DNA of 64,000 nucleotides. Source: Pseudoalteromonas sp. SMS1 (GTDB lineage Bacteria > Pseudomonadota > Gammaproteobacteria > Enterobacterales > Alteromonadaceae). Positions 1 to 7,752 of the stretch are shown here, one piece after another (the first letter of the stretch is position 1; each line of letters opens with the position of its first letter). The position numbers were made by a program, and so were the translations under genes. Location of the stretch: positions 186,001 to 250,000 of the forward strand of contig NZ_JAKGBI010000003.1 of assembly GCF_021530565.1 (NCBI RefSeq), in the 5' to 3' direction. The notes under the pieces were generated by a model that was given only the letters and a program-made list of their open reading frames with translations, ran no database searches and was not told the origin of the DNA.

Positions 1-1
1 A

Positions 2-1579
2 AAGCTGGTGGAGCTCATGAATGGTGAAATCCATTGCCAAAGTGCCCTTGGGGTAGGCAGTACGTTTAGTTTCACGCTGATGGTGAATGATGCACTCAAA
101 GATCCTGAACCATTGACACAGGTGGGGGTTAAAAATGCCCTAATCATAGATGCAAACTCAAGCTCTAGCCGCAATTTACAATCGTGTTTACATCGCTTTG
201 GCGTCAACGCTGAATGCGCAGTCTCATTTGAAGGTACAGAGCTGGCTAAACAGGCAAGAGAGAAAGAAGTCGTTTTTATCGATGCGCGCATTGAAAATGA
301 ACTGGGACTGTTGAAACAGCTCAGAGCGCATGGTGATAACATGCCTTGCATCGTAATGCCGCTGTATGAATTTCAGTCTATTGAGTCGTACTTGCAGTCA
401 TTTGAAAACGCGACCTACTTGCAAAAGCCGTTTTTACCTACCGCTGTGTACAGCTGTTTGTTACGGGCTGTGGGTTTACAAGATACGACAAGCACTGGGG
501 AAGCAAATCAAAAGACGACCACGACTTCGCTGGCGGGTGCGCATTTGTTGCTTGTCGAGGACAACGACCTCAATCAGGAATTGGCGATCGCGCTGTTAAC
601 AAGTCATGGTATCACCGTCGATGTGGCGGAGCATGGTGCGCAAGCGCTTGAAAAGTTAGCATCCAATCGGTTTGATGGTGTACTGATGGATTGCCAAATG
701 CCCGTTATGGATGGTTACACAGCGACCAGAAAAATTAGGGAGCAATCACAGTTTGCGTCTTTACCCATTATCGCGATGACTGCGAGCGTAATGATGGATA
801 ACCAAGAGGCTGCATTAGCGTGTGGTATGAACGATATTATTGGCAAACCGCTCAATGTAGAAAAAATGTTTGCAACCTTACATAAGTGGATTGTCGTTGC
901 ACAGCCGCCAGAGAGGGTTGATGGGCAATCTATTGCTGTTGCGAATACGGACAGCGGGTACCCTGTGATTGAAGGCATAGATAATCAAGTTGCTAAATCC
1001 ATTTCACAGGGTGATGTGGCATTATTCACGCGATTGTTAAAACGTTTCTCTGACAAGCATCAATATTTTACTGAGCATTTCGAAACCGCGTTAGAAGGAG
1101 TCAGTACCGATCCTGACGCGCCGATGCGCTGCGCGCACACATTGAAAGGCACCGCTGGTAACATTGGCGCTACGGCTGTGCAGAAGGTCGCCGGCGAGCT
1201 TGAAAATGCGTGTGCACAGGGGCTGCCCGTAGACCGTATTGTTGCGCAAGTACAGGACCAACTCATACCATTAATAGCGCGCATTAATCAGGCATTAGAG
1301 GCGGTATCTTCAGCTGAGTCAGAAGAACAAGCTGAGGTACAACCTCAGCTTTGCGATGAAGAAATTGCACAGAAATTGGCCGCTTTAACAGCACTGCTAG
1401 CCGACTATGATACAGATGCGATTGACTTGGTTGGTGAATTACTGCCCGTCTATCAGGGGACTGTGTTTTTTGATTCTTTTAATCAGCTTAATGTGTTAAT
1501 TGACGACTATGATTTTGATGCTGCGAATGCACTATTGGCTGACTTAAAGCCTAAGCTCTTGGTTCAAGAGCAGGCTTAG
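2..1579 (+). CDS. Hybrid sensor histidine kinase, 3' part (truncated at window edge)
   Basis: The reading frame is open to the left edge, so the start lies outside the window. The first visible residues (KLVELMNGEI, then GVGSTFSFTL) are the end of a HATPase domain. A weak receiver domain follows (about residues 42-155) that keeps a central Asp in FIDARI and a Lys in QKPF but lacks a clear acidic pair. A canonical receiver comes next, with LLLVEDND, the phospho-acceptor Asp in LMDCQMPVMDG, and Lys in GKPL. An HPt domain with its His in AHTLKGTAG is near residues 375-395. This architecture belongs to multistep phosphorelay kinases of the BarA/ArcB type. The input domain cannot be seen, so the signal is unknown. 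No partner regulator is adjacent. Confidence 0.9.
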   Translation, partial: KLVELMNGEIHCQSALGVGSTFSFTLMVNDALKDPEPLTQVGVKNALIIDANSSSSRNLQSCLHRFGVNAECAVSFEGTELAKQAREKEVVFIDARIENELGLLKQLRAHGDNMPCIVMPLYEFQSIESYLQSFENATYLQKPFLPTAVYSCLLRAVGLQDTTSTGEANQKTTTTSLAGAHLLLVEDNDLNQELAIALLTSHGITVDVAEHGAQALEKLASNRFDGVLMDCQMPVMDGYTATRKIREQSQFASLPIIAMTASVMMDNQEAALACGMNDIIGKPLNVEKMFATLHKWIVVAQPPERVDGQSIAVANTDSGYPVIEGIDNQVAKSISQGDVALFTRLLKRFSDKHQYFTEHFETALEGVSTDPDAPMRCAHTLKGTAGNIGATAVQKVAGELENACAQGLPVDRIVAQVQDQLIPLIARINQALEAVSSAESEEQAEVQPQLCDEEIAQKLAALTALLADYDTDAIDLVGELLPVYQGTVFFDSFNQLNVLIDDYDFDAANALLADLKPKLLVQEQA

Positions 1580-1617
1580 GTGGTGAAAAATCTTCAGGCT
1601 GGTATTAGACGTGAATA

Positions 1618-3210
1618 TTGACTCGTATTAGTATGGGGTGTCCAACAGAGCAGAGTAAAAGAGAGTCAAGTTTGCAAAAGCAGTTTATCAGCTTAGGGTA
1701 TCGAGTTGATGGTCACACATTTAGTGTTGAAAATGCGGCAGGTGAGCGGTTAAAAATAAGACCCAAAACCTGCCAGCTACTTCTGGTATTAATGGCGCAT
1801 CACCAACAGATACTGAGTAAACGGAAACTGCTGGAGCAAGTGTGGCCCAATGTGGTGGTTGATGAACAGGTGGTGTTTCAATCAATCAAAGAAATCCGTC
1901 AGATATTTCAGCCTCATGAGGTGATTAAAACGTTACCGACTCAAGGTTACCAATGGATTGCGCCAGTAAAAGCCCATACCCGAAAGAAATGGTCACTCAA
2001 TACGCTGTTGATGGTTGTCTTTGCGGGAGGGTTGCTATTAAGTGGTCTCGTTTATCTGAGCTCTGGCAGCGTTAAAATGGATTTGCCTATGATGGCAGCT
2101 CAGCTACCTCAAAAAGCGCAGCTTTCTCACGCTACGGCATCGCCTAAGCTGCAAGGTTCCATTGTTATTTTACCTACACAAAACCTCATTGCTGGCAATG
2201 ATTATGATTGGGTCAGGCTTGGCTTTATGGATCAATTGATAAAACGATTGCCCAGTAATCCCGATTTTGGTGTCTTACAAACTGATTACGTACTCGAAGT
2301 TATGAGCCGTGCCGGTATGCCTATATCCGCACCTGAAAAGGTACCAGCTGATCGCTATCGTGACAGTGAAATACAACAGGTTTTTACTGTGTCAGGTGCA
2401 CAGTTGGTCGTGGTGTCTAAGTTAATGGGCACTCCCCATGACTATCAATTAAGTTATAAGCTTTACTGGCCACAAAAAACCATGCAAGGCGTCATTTTCG
2501 GTGGTGATACTCGAACATTACTTGATGAGTTAGCGATACGTTTAAAGCGTTTGACGGGCACCAAACTGGCCCTCGAAACACCGTCTTATCACAGTGACTT
2601 TTATAACGAAATGATGGGTCGCGCATTGGAGCTAAAGCTATTTGGAGACACAGAAGGCGCCATCAGTTTGTTACAAGCGCTCATCACTCAAACACCTCAA
2701 AATATTACCGCGCGACGTATCCTAATCGAATTACAACTCTCTCAAGGACATCTTGCTCAAGCTGAACACCTACTAGAGACGAGCATGCCAATGGCTGAAG
2801 CACGACAAAATCACCACGAGTTAATTCGAATCGGATATCTACATGCGTTGCTCGGCGCCATGAAACAGGATTTGCCGTTGGCCTCGGCGCGGGTTGAGCA
2901 TGTTGTTGCGTTGGCAAAGCAGCATCGAGATTGGTTGTACTTAGCATATAGCATTGACCTTCAGGGTCACATTGCCATGCGAAATAATCAATTTGAATCT
3001 GCAAAAGCGCTGTATCGTGAAGCTAAATCATACCATCAGATACTGCGTTGTCCTGTCGGGGAAGCCACATCTTGGCTTAATTTAGCAAAGCTCGCACAGC
3101 AAATGAAGATGCAAGACAAGTACGATGACGCGATTCAAAAAGCCACACAAATCGCGCGCTCAAGGTCATTGGGTTCGATCCTAAATGAAATCAATGAACT
3201 TAAAAAATAA
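1618..3210 (+). CDS. CadC/ToxR-type transmembrane winged-helix regulator with TPR-like C-terminus
   Basis: The N-terminal 105 residues form an OmpR/PhoB-type winged helix (GERLKIRPKTCQLLLVLMAH, then LEQVWPNVVVDEQVVFQSIKEIRQ, ending at TQGYQWI). One membrane helix follows (about residues 127-150, LMVVFAGGLLLSGLVYL), then a periplasmic region of about 380 residues. The last 200 residues look like TPR repeats (LLQALITQTPQNITARRILIELQL and later helix pairs). This is the one-component plan of CadC-like regulators: the periplasmic part senses and the cytoplasmic part binds DNA. The TTG start at 1618 is uncertain; an in-frame ATG at 1633 is an alternative, and neither has a strong ribosome site. 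It may control the gene 97 bases downstream, but that is inference. Confidence 0.8.
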   Translation: MTRISMGCPTEQSKRESSLQKQFISLGYRVDGHTFSVENAAGERLKIRPKTCQLLLVLMAHHQQILSKRKLLEQVWPNVVVDEQVVFQSIKEIRQIFQPHEVIKTLPTQGYQWIAPVKAHTRKKWSLNTLLMVVFAGGLLLSGLVYLSSGSVKMDLPMMAAQLPQKAQLSHATASPKLQGSIVILPTQNLIAGNDYDWVRLGFMDQLIKRLPSNPDFGVLQTDYVLEVMSRAGMPISAPEKVPADRYRDSEIQQVFTVSGAQLVVVSKLMGTPHDYQLSYKLYWPQKTMQGVIFGGDTRTLLDELAIRLKRLTGTKLALETPSYHSDFYNEMMGRALELKLFGDTEGAISLLQALITQTPQNITARRILIELQLSQGHLAQAEHLLETSMPMAEARQNHHELIRIGYLHALLGAMKQDLPLASARVEHVVALAKQHRDWLYLAYSIDLQGHIAMRNNQFESAKALYREAKSYHQILRCPVGEATSWLNLAKLAQQMKMQDKYDDAIQKATQIARSRSLGSILNEINELKK

Positions 3211-3307
3211 GTATTTAATTCAATGGCTTTAAATAATTTCAGGAAGTTTTATTAGTGATTTTTTGGAATCGATGAGACAACGCCAACTCAAATTATAGGA
3301 GTTGTAT

Positions 3308-4432
3308 ATGTCGAGATTTCAGTCCCGCCCATTTATTGGGGTGATTTTGTTTTGTGCACTACTGATTATGCTAGTGACGTCTGTGATTATGTTTTCTAAA
3401 CAACATAATGCGCTGATCGCACTCATGCATACGTTGGTGGGTCTACTCATGTTACTGGTTTTGGTGTGGCACTTGGTTAAAAATATCCGACCACTAAAAC
3501 ACTATCTAAATCCATTTCAAAAGCAAGTCGGGCGGTTTTCTATTGCATGGCCACTGGCAATTTGTGTGGTCGCCTATGTAGGGCTCGCACCTGTATTTCA
3601 GCTACCGCCAGCAATCGAAGTCTATCGTTTTGGTCAAACGCTAAAGGCAGCAGATAAATCGCAAAATGATCCGGAACTGAAATATGTGCAAAGAGACGTT
3701 GAGGCGCCACAAAGTGCAGGGCAATGGATCACAGTAGAGCTCAAAAAAGGGCCTTATTTTATGTGGCCTCAGTATGCTTTATGGATAGAAAATACCTCAG
3801 GTGAATTTATTCAGCCATTGTATGTAACTGAAAAGTTAGCGACCAACCGGTTTACCAACAAAGTGGTGAAAAAAGATCCAAACCAAGTATTTAACTCCCA
3901 TCTGTTAAAAGGTGAAGGACCCAATGCATGGGATGTTTTGGAGGGAGAAGAAGATCCCGCTTCCAAAGATAGCCGTATGCGCCCAGAATCTTTGCCCGTA
4001 TTTTTACATCAATTAAATATGCGCGCTGAAAATGGCATGATGGTGCCAGATAATGACACACTGACAATCGATGGCTTCAGTGGTGCAACGATGACCGATA
4101 ACTTTATCTATACAACGCGCTTGAAATCCCCGTTAAAAGGTTTGCACCGGGTGCGCTTGGAAGTCAATCATTCCTTTGATTACAATGCCTACTATTCTAG
4201 CGATAGGTTTTTAGACGACCCCATATACTCAGGTGATGGCTATAGCGCTCAGCCGTCGGTTATTTATGAAGCAGTGATTGATTTTGATAATCAATCAAAT
4301 GAGGCACTGTCAGTGATGTCGTTAGTCGGCCATGGTCATCATTCAGGTAAAGATGGCAAGATCTATGAGGATGTAAGTAAACTGACAACAGCTTTAGAAT
4401 TGGTTGAGAGAGTGATTGTAAGTATTCGCTAA
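3308..4432 (+). CDS. Membrane protein with cytochrome b-like N-terminus, function unknown
   Basis: ATG 3308 is chosen because TAGGAG lies 6 bases upstream. The 374-residue product starts with two membrane helices, and the second carries two His residues (LMHTLVGLL and VWHLVKN). This resembles the DUF4405/cytochrome b561-like haem-binding fold. A third helix follows (WPLAICVVAYVGLAPVF). The remaining 270 residues are soluble and probably periplasmic, with conserved-looking stretches such as GFSGATMTDNF near residue 258. I do not recognise that domain. A haem-linked or redox-related membrane role is possible but not shown. The gene follows the TPR regulator on the same strand and precedes a convergent gene. 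Confidence 0.6.
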   Translation: MSRFQSRPFIGVILFCALLIMLVTSVIMFSKQHNALIALMHTLVGLLMLLVLVWHLVKNIRPLKHYLNPFQKQVGRFSIAWPLAICVVAYVGLAPVFQLPPAIEVYRFGQTLKAADKSQNDPELKYVQRDVEAPQSAGQWITVELKKGPYFMWPQYALWIENTSGEFIQPLYVTEKLATNRFTNKVVKKDPNQVFNSHLLKGEGPNAWDVLEGEEDPASKDSRMRPESLPVFLHQLNMRAENGMMVPDNDTLTIDGFSGATMTDNFIYTTRLKSPLKGLHRVRLEVNHSFDYNAYYSSDRFLDDPIYSGDGYSAQPSVIYEAVIDFDNQSNEALSVMSLVGHGHHSGKDGKIYEDVSKLTTALELVERVIVSIR

Positions 4433-4530
4433 TTGATCACTATGTACTGGGATATAAAAAGCTGGGCGCACCAAAAGGTCAGGTTTGTTGGCAAGGATGA
4501 CTAACGTACGCCCAGCGAAACTTTTACATC

Positions 4531-5769
4531 TTATTTGTCCATTGCGTGGTAAGCAGATTGAGTGATGTAGTGATGATTATTCAACTCATGTCTAATGACT
4601 TGATTGTTGAGATACGAAAGGGTTTTGGGTCGTCCCGCCGCATCGAGGGAGCCGTCATTTTCAATACTGTTTTCAATGAGCTTATGTGCTGACGAGGTGT
4701 TAACTGCATACAGCTTTATGGCGTAGCTTTGAGGATGTACTATCAGGTTACTTTTATAAGAATGTGGCGCGCCACCAGAAAAGTTAACGTCCTGCTGAGC
4801 ACGATTGCGTGCGAAAATACCGTTTTCTCCCGGGTAGATAATATGGTTGTTGAGCACAGAAATATCATCGCCATCTATCATCATGCCGTTGCCGCCACTG
4901 CGATAAATTAGGTTATCTTTTACTTCGACATTGTTACCGCCAATTTGAATGCCTGTATTTTGCCACTGTGGGTCAAATGGGCTGACCCCGGTACGATAAA
5001 TCGTATTGCGGGCAATGTGGGCGTTTTGTTTGATGGCATTGACTTGAATTCCATCCGCGGCAATATGCTCTAAGCGATTGTCATAAATATGAATGTCTTC
5101 GATCTTATGCGGGTAAACCGTGGTGAGTTCGTTGTCACACATAAGGGCGCGAGACAAGCCAGTATACCCAATATACATGCCTTCACCGAGTTCAGTGTCA
5201 TGTATGTAATTATTGTGAATACGCAAACCCGTCATGGTAAAGTTTTCAGCCCAGGTTTGTGGGTCACAGGTTGGATCTGTCTTAATTAACATACCTGCAA
5301 AACGGGCACGATACACTTCTATATGGTCAATTTCAATTTGTTCACTTAACGCGCCAATGCCGAGTGTGCCTCCCAATCTCAATCCGTATACAGATTCATT
5401 TTCAACGGCGTTTGAGGTAACTCTGAGCCAACGGCTGTTTTCAATGGCAATGCTGTATTCGTAGGGTGAAAAGGTAACGACACCGTTTTGATTGCGCAAA
5501 ATGACAGGCGCATGTGCACTTCCTTGCACATTTCTTAGTCGTAATGGACCTCTTTGACCAGCTTCTAGGCACACGGTGTCGCCTGCTTGAATGGCCATCG
5601 TATTGCCATCAACCAGGTGTTGGGATGTGCTAATAAGATGATCGCATTGTGAATTTATTGGATCTTTAAAGTTTTTATTTTGGGGGCTTTCTGTTGCAAA
5701 GGCGGTGGTTGTTGTGAGTAAATTAATGATAACCACCGCTGATTTTTGTATTGTTGAGAAATTCGCCAT
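4531..5769 (-). CDS. Secreted right-handed parallel beta-helix protein
   Basis: The start at 5769 (MANFSTIQ) is preferred over an upstream ATG at 5787, because GGAGT lies just upstream and a signal peptide follows (residues about 1-25, ending TTTAFA). The 412-residue product has many short NN/N-x-I turns typical of PbH1 repeats (IHNNYIHDTELGEG, IYDNRLEHIAADGIQV, VKDNLIYRSGGNGMMI, VLNNHIIYPGENGIF). This fold is common in polysaccharide lyases and hydrolases, but I see no set of catalytic residues that names an enzyme. The gene is divergent from a membrane regulator with a LamG domain, so a role in glycan handling is a reasonable inference. Confidence 0.75.
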   Translation of the reverse strand: MANFSTIQKSAVVIINLLTTTTAFATESPQNKNFKDPINSQCDHLISTSQHLVDGNTMAIQAGDTVCLEAGQRGPLRLRNVQGSAHAPVILRNQNGVVTFSPYEYSIAIENSRWLRVTSNAVENESVYGLRLGGTLGIGALSEQIEIDHIEVYRARFAGMLIKTDPTCDPQTWAENFTMTGLRIHNNYIHDTELGEGMYIGYTGLSRALMCDNELTTVYPHKIEDIHIYDNRLEHIAADGIQVNAIKQNAHIARNTIYRTGVSPFDPQWQNTGIQIGGNNVEVKDNLIYRSGGNGMMIDGDDISVLNNHIIYPGENGIFARNRAQQDVNFSGGAPHSYKSNLIVHPQSYAIKLYAVNTSSAHKLIENSIENDGSLDAAGRPKTLSYLNNQVIRHELNNHHYITQSAYHAMDK

Positions 5770-5904
5770 TGGACACTCCATTATCAAATGTTTGAATGTA
5801 TTGTTGTTTCAAAGTGAATAAGAAATTGATTGTATGGTGTTCACGTAACGTAAAAAACACTAGAAAAACAGGGTAAATAAAGAGTAAAATCATTTTTACC
5901 GGAA

Positions 5905-7050
5905 ATGGGGAATTGTTACTCATTGATATGTATGGATAAATTTTTTATGGAAGAAAAGAGTTTGAGTTTAGAGAATTGTAAAGGCCTTTGGGTTGGCAGT
6001 GTTTATGCAGATTTAAACACTAAAAGTTTAATCAAGAATGGTGAACAGCAACCACTCTCTGAACTGTCATTTACACTACTTTTAGCTTTGGTTGAACATC
6101 AAAATACACCGCTGACTGCTGAACAATTACAAAATATTGTTTGGCAAGGGGTAATCACAGGGAATGAGAACGTAAAGCAGCGTATCAGCATTTTGCGCAA
6201 AGCATTTCAAGCGCTGGATGACCAAGAGCAGATCAAGAATATCCGTGGAAAAGGTTATCTGTTAGCCCAGCCCGTTAAATTTGATTATGTGACCGATGGT
6301 AAGCACTGGTATTTACTTGTTGTGGGCGCATTATTGGTCGTGGCAGGTATATTAATATGGAGTGTTTGGCCAAATGCAAAAACGAGGGTCTTAAAAAGCG
6401 AGCAGTCACAGCTTTCAATTTCTCAAGGGGAGGTGATTAGTCTTGCGAATAAAAAAGACAATGTCGCGTTTTGCTTAGATGGTTTTGATGATTATGTCGA
6501 AGTACATGATGATAATTTAGATGTGCACAAAGGTGACTTTTCAGTTTCTACTTGGGTAAAAACAGCCTCACTTGGGCAGCACATTATTATTGATAAACGC
6601 TATGAAGACCAAGTATCCGATGTACAAGGTTACGTATTTTATATTGATGATGGCTTTTTGGCGTTGCAGTTGGCTGATGGTAACGGCAGTTGGTATTGTC
6701 AGGAACCTGATTCATCGTGCACATTTTTTGATTCAAAAGCGTTTGTGGCTGATGACCAGTGGCACCATGTTGCAGTGAGCATCGATAGAGATCGCCGCAA
6801 GGGGATCCGCTTTTATTTAAATGGCGAATTTAACAGTGCATTTGATCCCACAGGCCGTCAAGGTTCATTGAGCAATGAGGTAGCGCTGCGTATAGGGAGC
6901 CGTTCTTCTTTTAAAACAGGGCTATTCAAAGGCGCAATTGGTGAGGTGTTGTTTTATCACAAAGTGCTAACCCCATCCGAGATAAAGCGTGCATTCCAAA
7001 AAGGGAACACAAGAAGTTGTAGCGGTTCGGGTAATAAAGGGGGAATTTAA
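5905..7050 (+). CDS. Transmembrane winged-helix regulator with periplasmic LamG-like domain
   Basis: Residues about 28-122 are an OmpR/PhoB-type winged helix (LSELSFTLLLALVEH, VKQRISILRKAFQAL, IRGKGYLL). One membrane helix lies at about 135-156. The periplasmic part (186-370) is a concanavalin A-like/LamG-3 domain (VAFCLDGFDDYVEVHDD, FSVSTWVKT, DDQWHHVAVSID, FYLNGEF, LRIGSR, GAIGEVLFYHKVLTPSEI). This suggests a one-component regulator that senses a glycan or other extracellular ligand. The start is uncertain: ATG 5905, 5932 and 5947 are in frame, and none has a strong ribosome site. It is divergent from the secreted beta-helix gene, with about 135 bases between them that probably hold both promoters. 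Confidence 0.8.
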   Translation: MGNCYSLICMDKFFMEEKSLSLENCKGLWVGSVYADLNTKSLIKNGEQQPLSELSFTLLLALVEHQNTPLTAEQLQNIVWQGVITGNENVKQRISILRKAFQALDDQEQIKNIRGKGYLLAQPVKFDYVTDGKHWYLLVVGALLVVAGILIWSVWPNAKTRVLKSEQSQLSISQGEVISLANKKDNVAFCLDGFDDYVEVHDDNLDVHKGDFSVSTWVKTASLGQHIIIDKRYEDQVSDVQGYVFYIDDGFLALQLADGNGSWYCQEPDSSCTFFDSKAFVADDQWHHVAVSIDRDRRKGIRFYLNGEFNSAFDPTGRQGSLSNEVALRIGSRSSFKTGLFKGAIGEVLFYHKVLTPSEIKRAFQKGNTRSCSGSGNKGGI

Positions 7051-7068
7051 AGGTGATAAAAACACTGT

Positions 7069-7092
7069 GGCAGCATAGCAAGGCATGCTGCC
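7069..7092 (-). terminator. Hairpin downstream of the coiled-coil gene
   Basis: An 8-bp perfect stem, GGCAGCAT pairing with ATGCTGCC, encloses an 8-base loop. Read on the minus strand it is followed after 6 bases by TTTTT, so it may terminate the minus-strand gene that stops at 7104. It is an imperfect intrinsic terminator because the T tract is displaced. Confidence 0.45.
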
Positions 7093-7097
7093 AAAAG

Positions 7098-7118
7098 CCG
7101 CGTTTAGCGGTTCTTTTT
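7098..7118 (+). terminator. Intrinsic terminator of the LamG regulator gene
   Basis: CCGC and GCGG pair around a GTTTA loop and are followed directly by TTCTTTTT on the plus strand. It lies 48 bases after the stop of the LamG regulator and overlaps the last codons of the convergent coiled-coil gene. Confidence 0.55.
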
Positions 7119-7628
7119 ACGACGCTCTTCTAAGATCATATCAATCATTTTTGTGCGCAGTTGGGCCGCTTGAGATTGTTTTTCTCTGAGTTGTTGTTCG
7201 AGCATTTCAACCTGCTCCTCCACTTCCGTATTTTTGTAATATTGACTGCCTAAATGAGCATTTGGTTCTTTAAGGTTGGGATCAGGCTCTTCGGGTGAAG
7301 GTGTGGTATGTAAGGTCAATGTGCGTTGGATAGGCGCTTTCCTCAATTCATTTATCTCTTTTTGTAAATTACGAATTTGTTCTTGAAGCAACGCAACGAC
7401 CTTTTCTAATTCTTCATATTGGCTCTTAAAGCTTGGGTTACGCGCTTTGTAGCCATTCGCTTCTTCATCCAATTCTTTGGTGATAATGGGGGACTTTTCG
7501 TCTTCTTGTTGTTGATTTTTTGCTTGTTTCGCGTGAACTGAGTCATTGGAACGAGCATCTTGTGAAGCGGCAGCTTGCGGCTTATTGGGCATGGTTATAG
7601 ATGTGTGAGAAAGAATTTTCGATAGCAT
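7104..7628 (-). CDS. Hypothetical charged coiled-coil protein
   Basis: AAGGAG stands 5 bases before the ATG, so translation is well supported. The 174-residue product has no signal peptide or membrane helix. The first 60 residues are polar and low in complexity (rich in Gln, Ser, Lys, Asp). Two strongly predicted coiled coils follow: about residues 68-95 (QYEELEKVVALLQEQIRNLQ) and 135-172 (VEEQVEMLEQQLREKQSQAAQ), separated by a Pro-rich linker. I do not recognise the family. It stands alone between a convergent regulator and a same-strand peptidase, with terminators on both sides. A scaffolding or partner role would be a guess. Confidence 0.7.
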   Translation of the reverse strand: MLSKILSHTSITMPNKPQAAASQDARSNDSVHAKQAKNQQQEDEKSPIITKELDEEANGYKARNPSFKSQYEELEKVVALLQEQIRNLQKEINELRKAPIQRTLTLHTTPSPEEPDPNLKEPNAHLGSQYYKNTEVEEQVEMLEQQLREKQSQAAQLRTKMIDMILEERRKKNR

Positions 7629-7716
7629 GCTGACTCCTTGTCAGGGGGAATGTTCATACACAGTATATCGGCTGAGGTTGGATTTAATTTAGTCCCTAAA
7701 ATATAAAGAGCATAAG

Positions 7717-7746
7717 TGTATAAGAGGGCATTTGCCCTCTTATACA
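7717..7746 (-). terminator. Strong hairpin after the S9 peptidase gene
   Basis: A 14-bp perfect palindromic arm, TGTATAAGAGGGCA with its complement, encloses only TT. It lies 7 bases beyond the peptidase stop at 7753. On the minus strand it is followed by a T-rich stretch rather than a continuous T run. Confidence 0.6.
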
Positions 7747-7752
7747 TGAAGC

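Noticed and set aside
4461..4516. Distant 8-bp inverted repeat (GCTGGGCG with CGCCCAGC) between two convergent genes
   Set aside because: The 40-base loop and missing T tract make it a weak terminator at best, and an 8-bp match at this distance can arise by chance.
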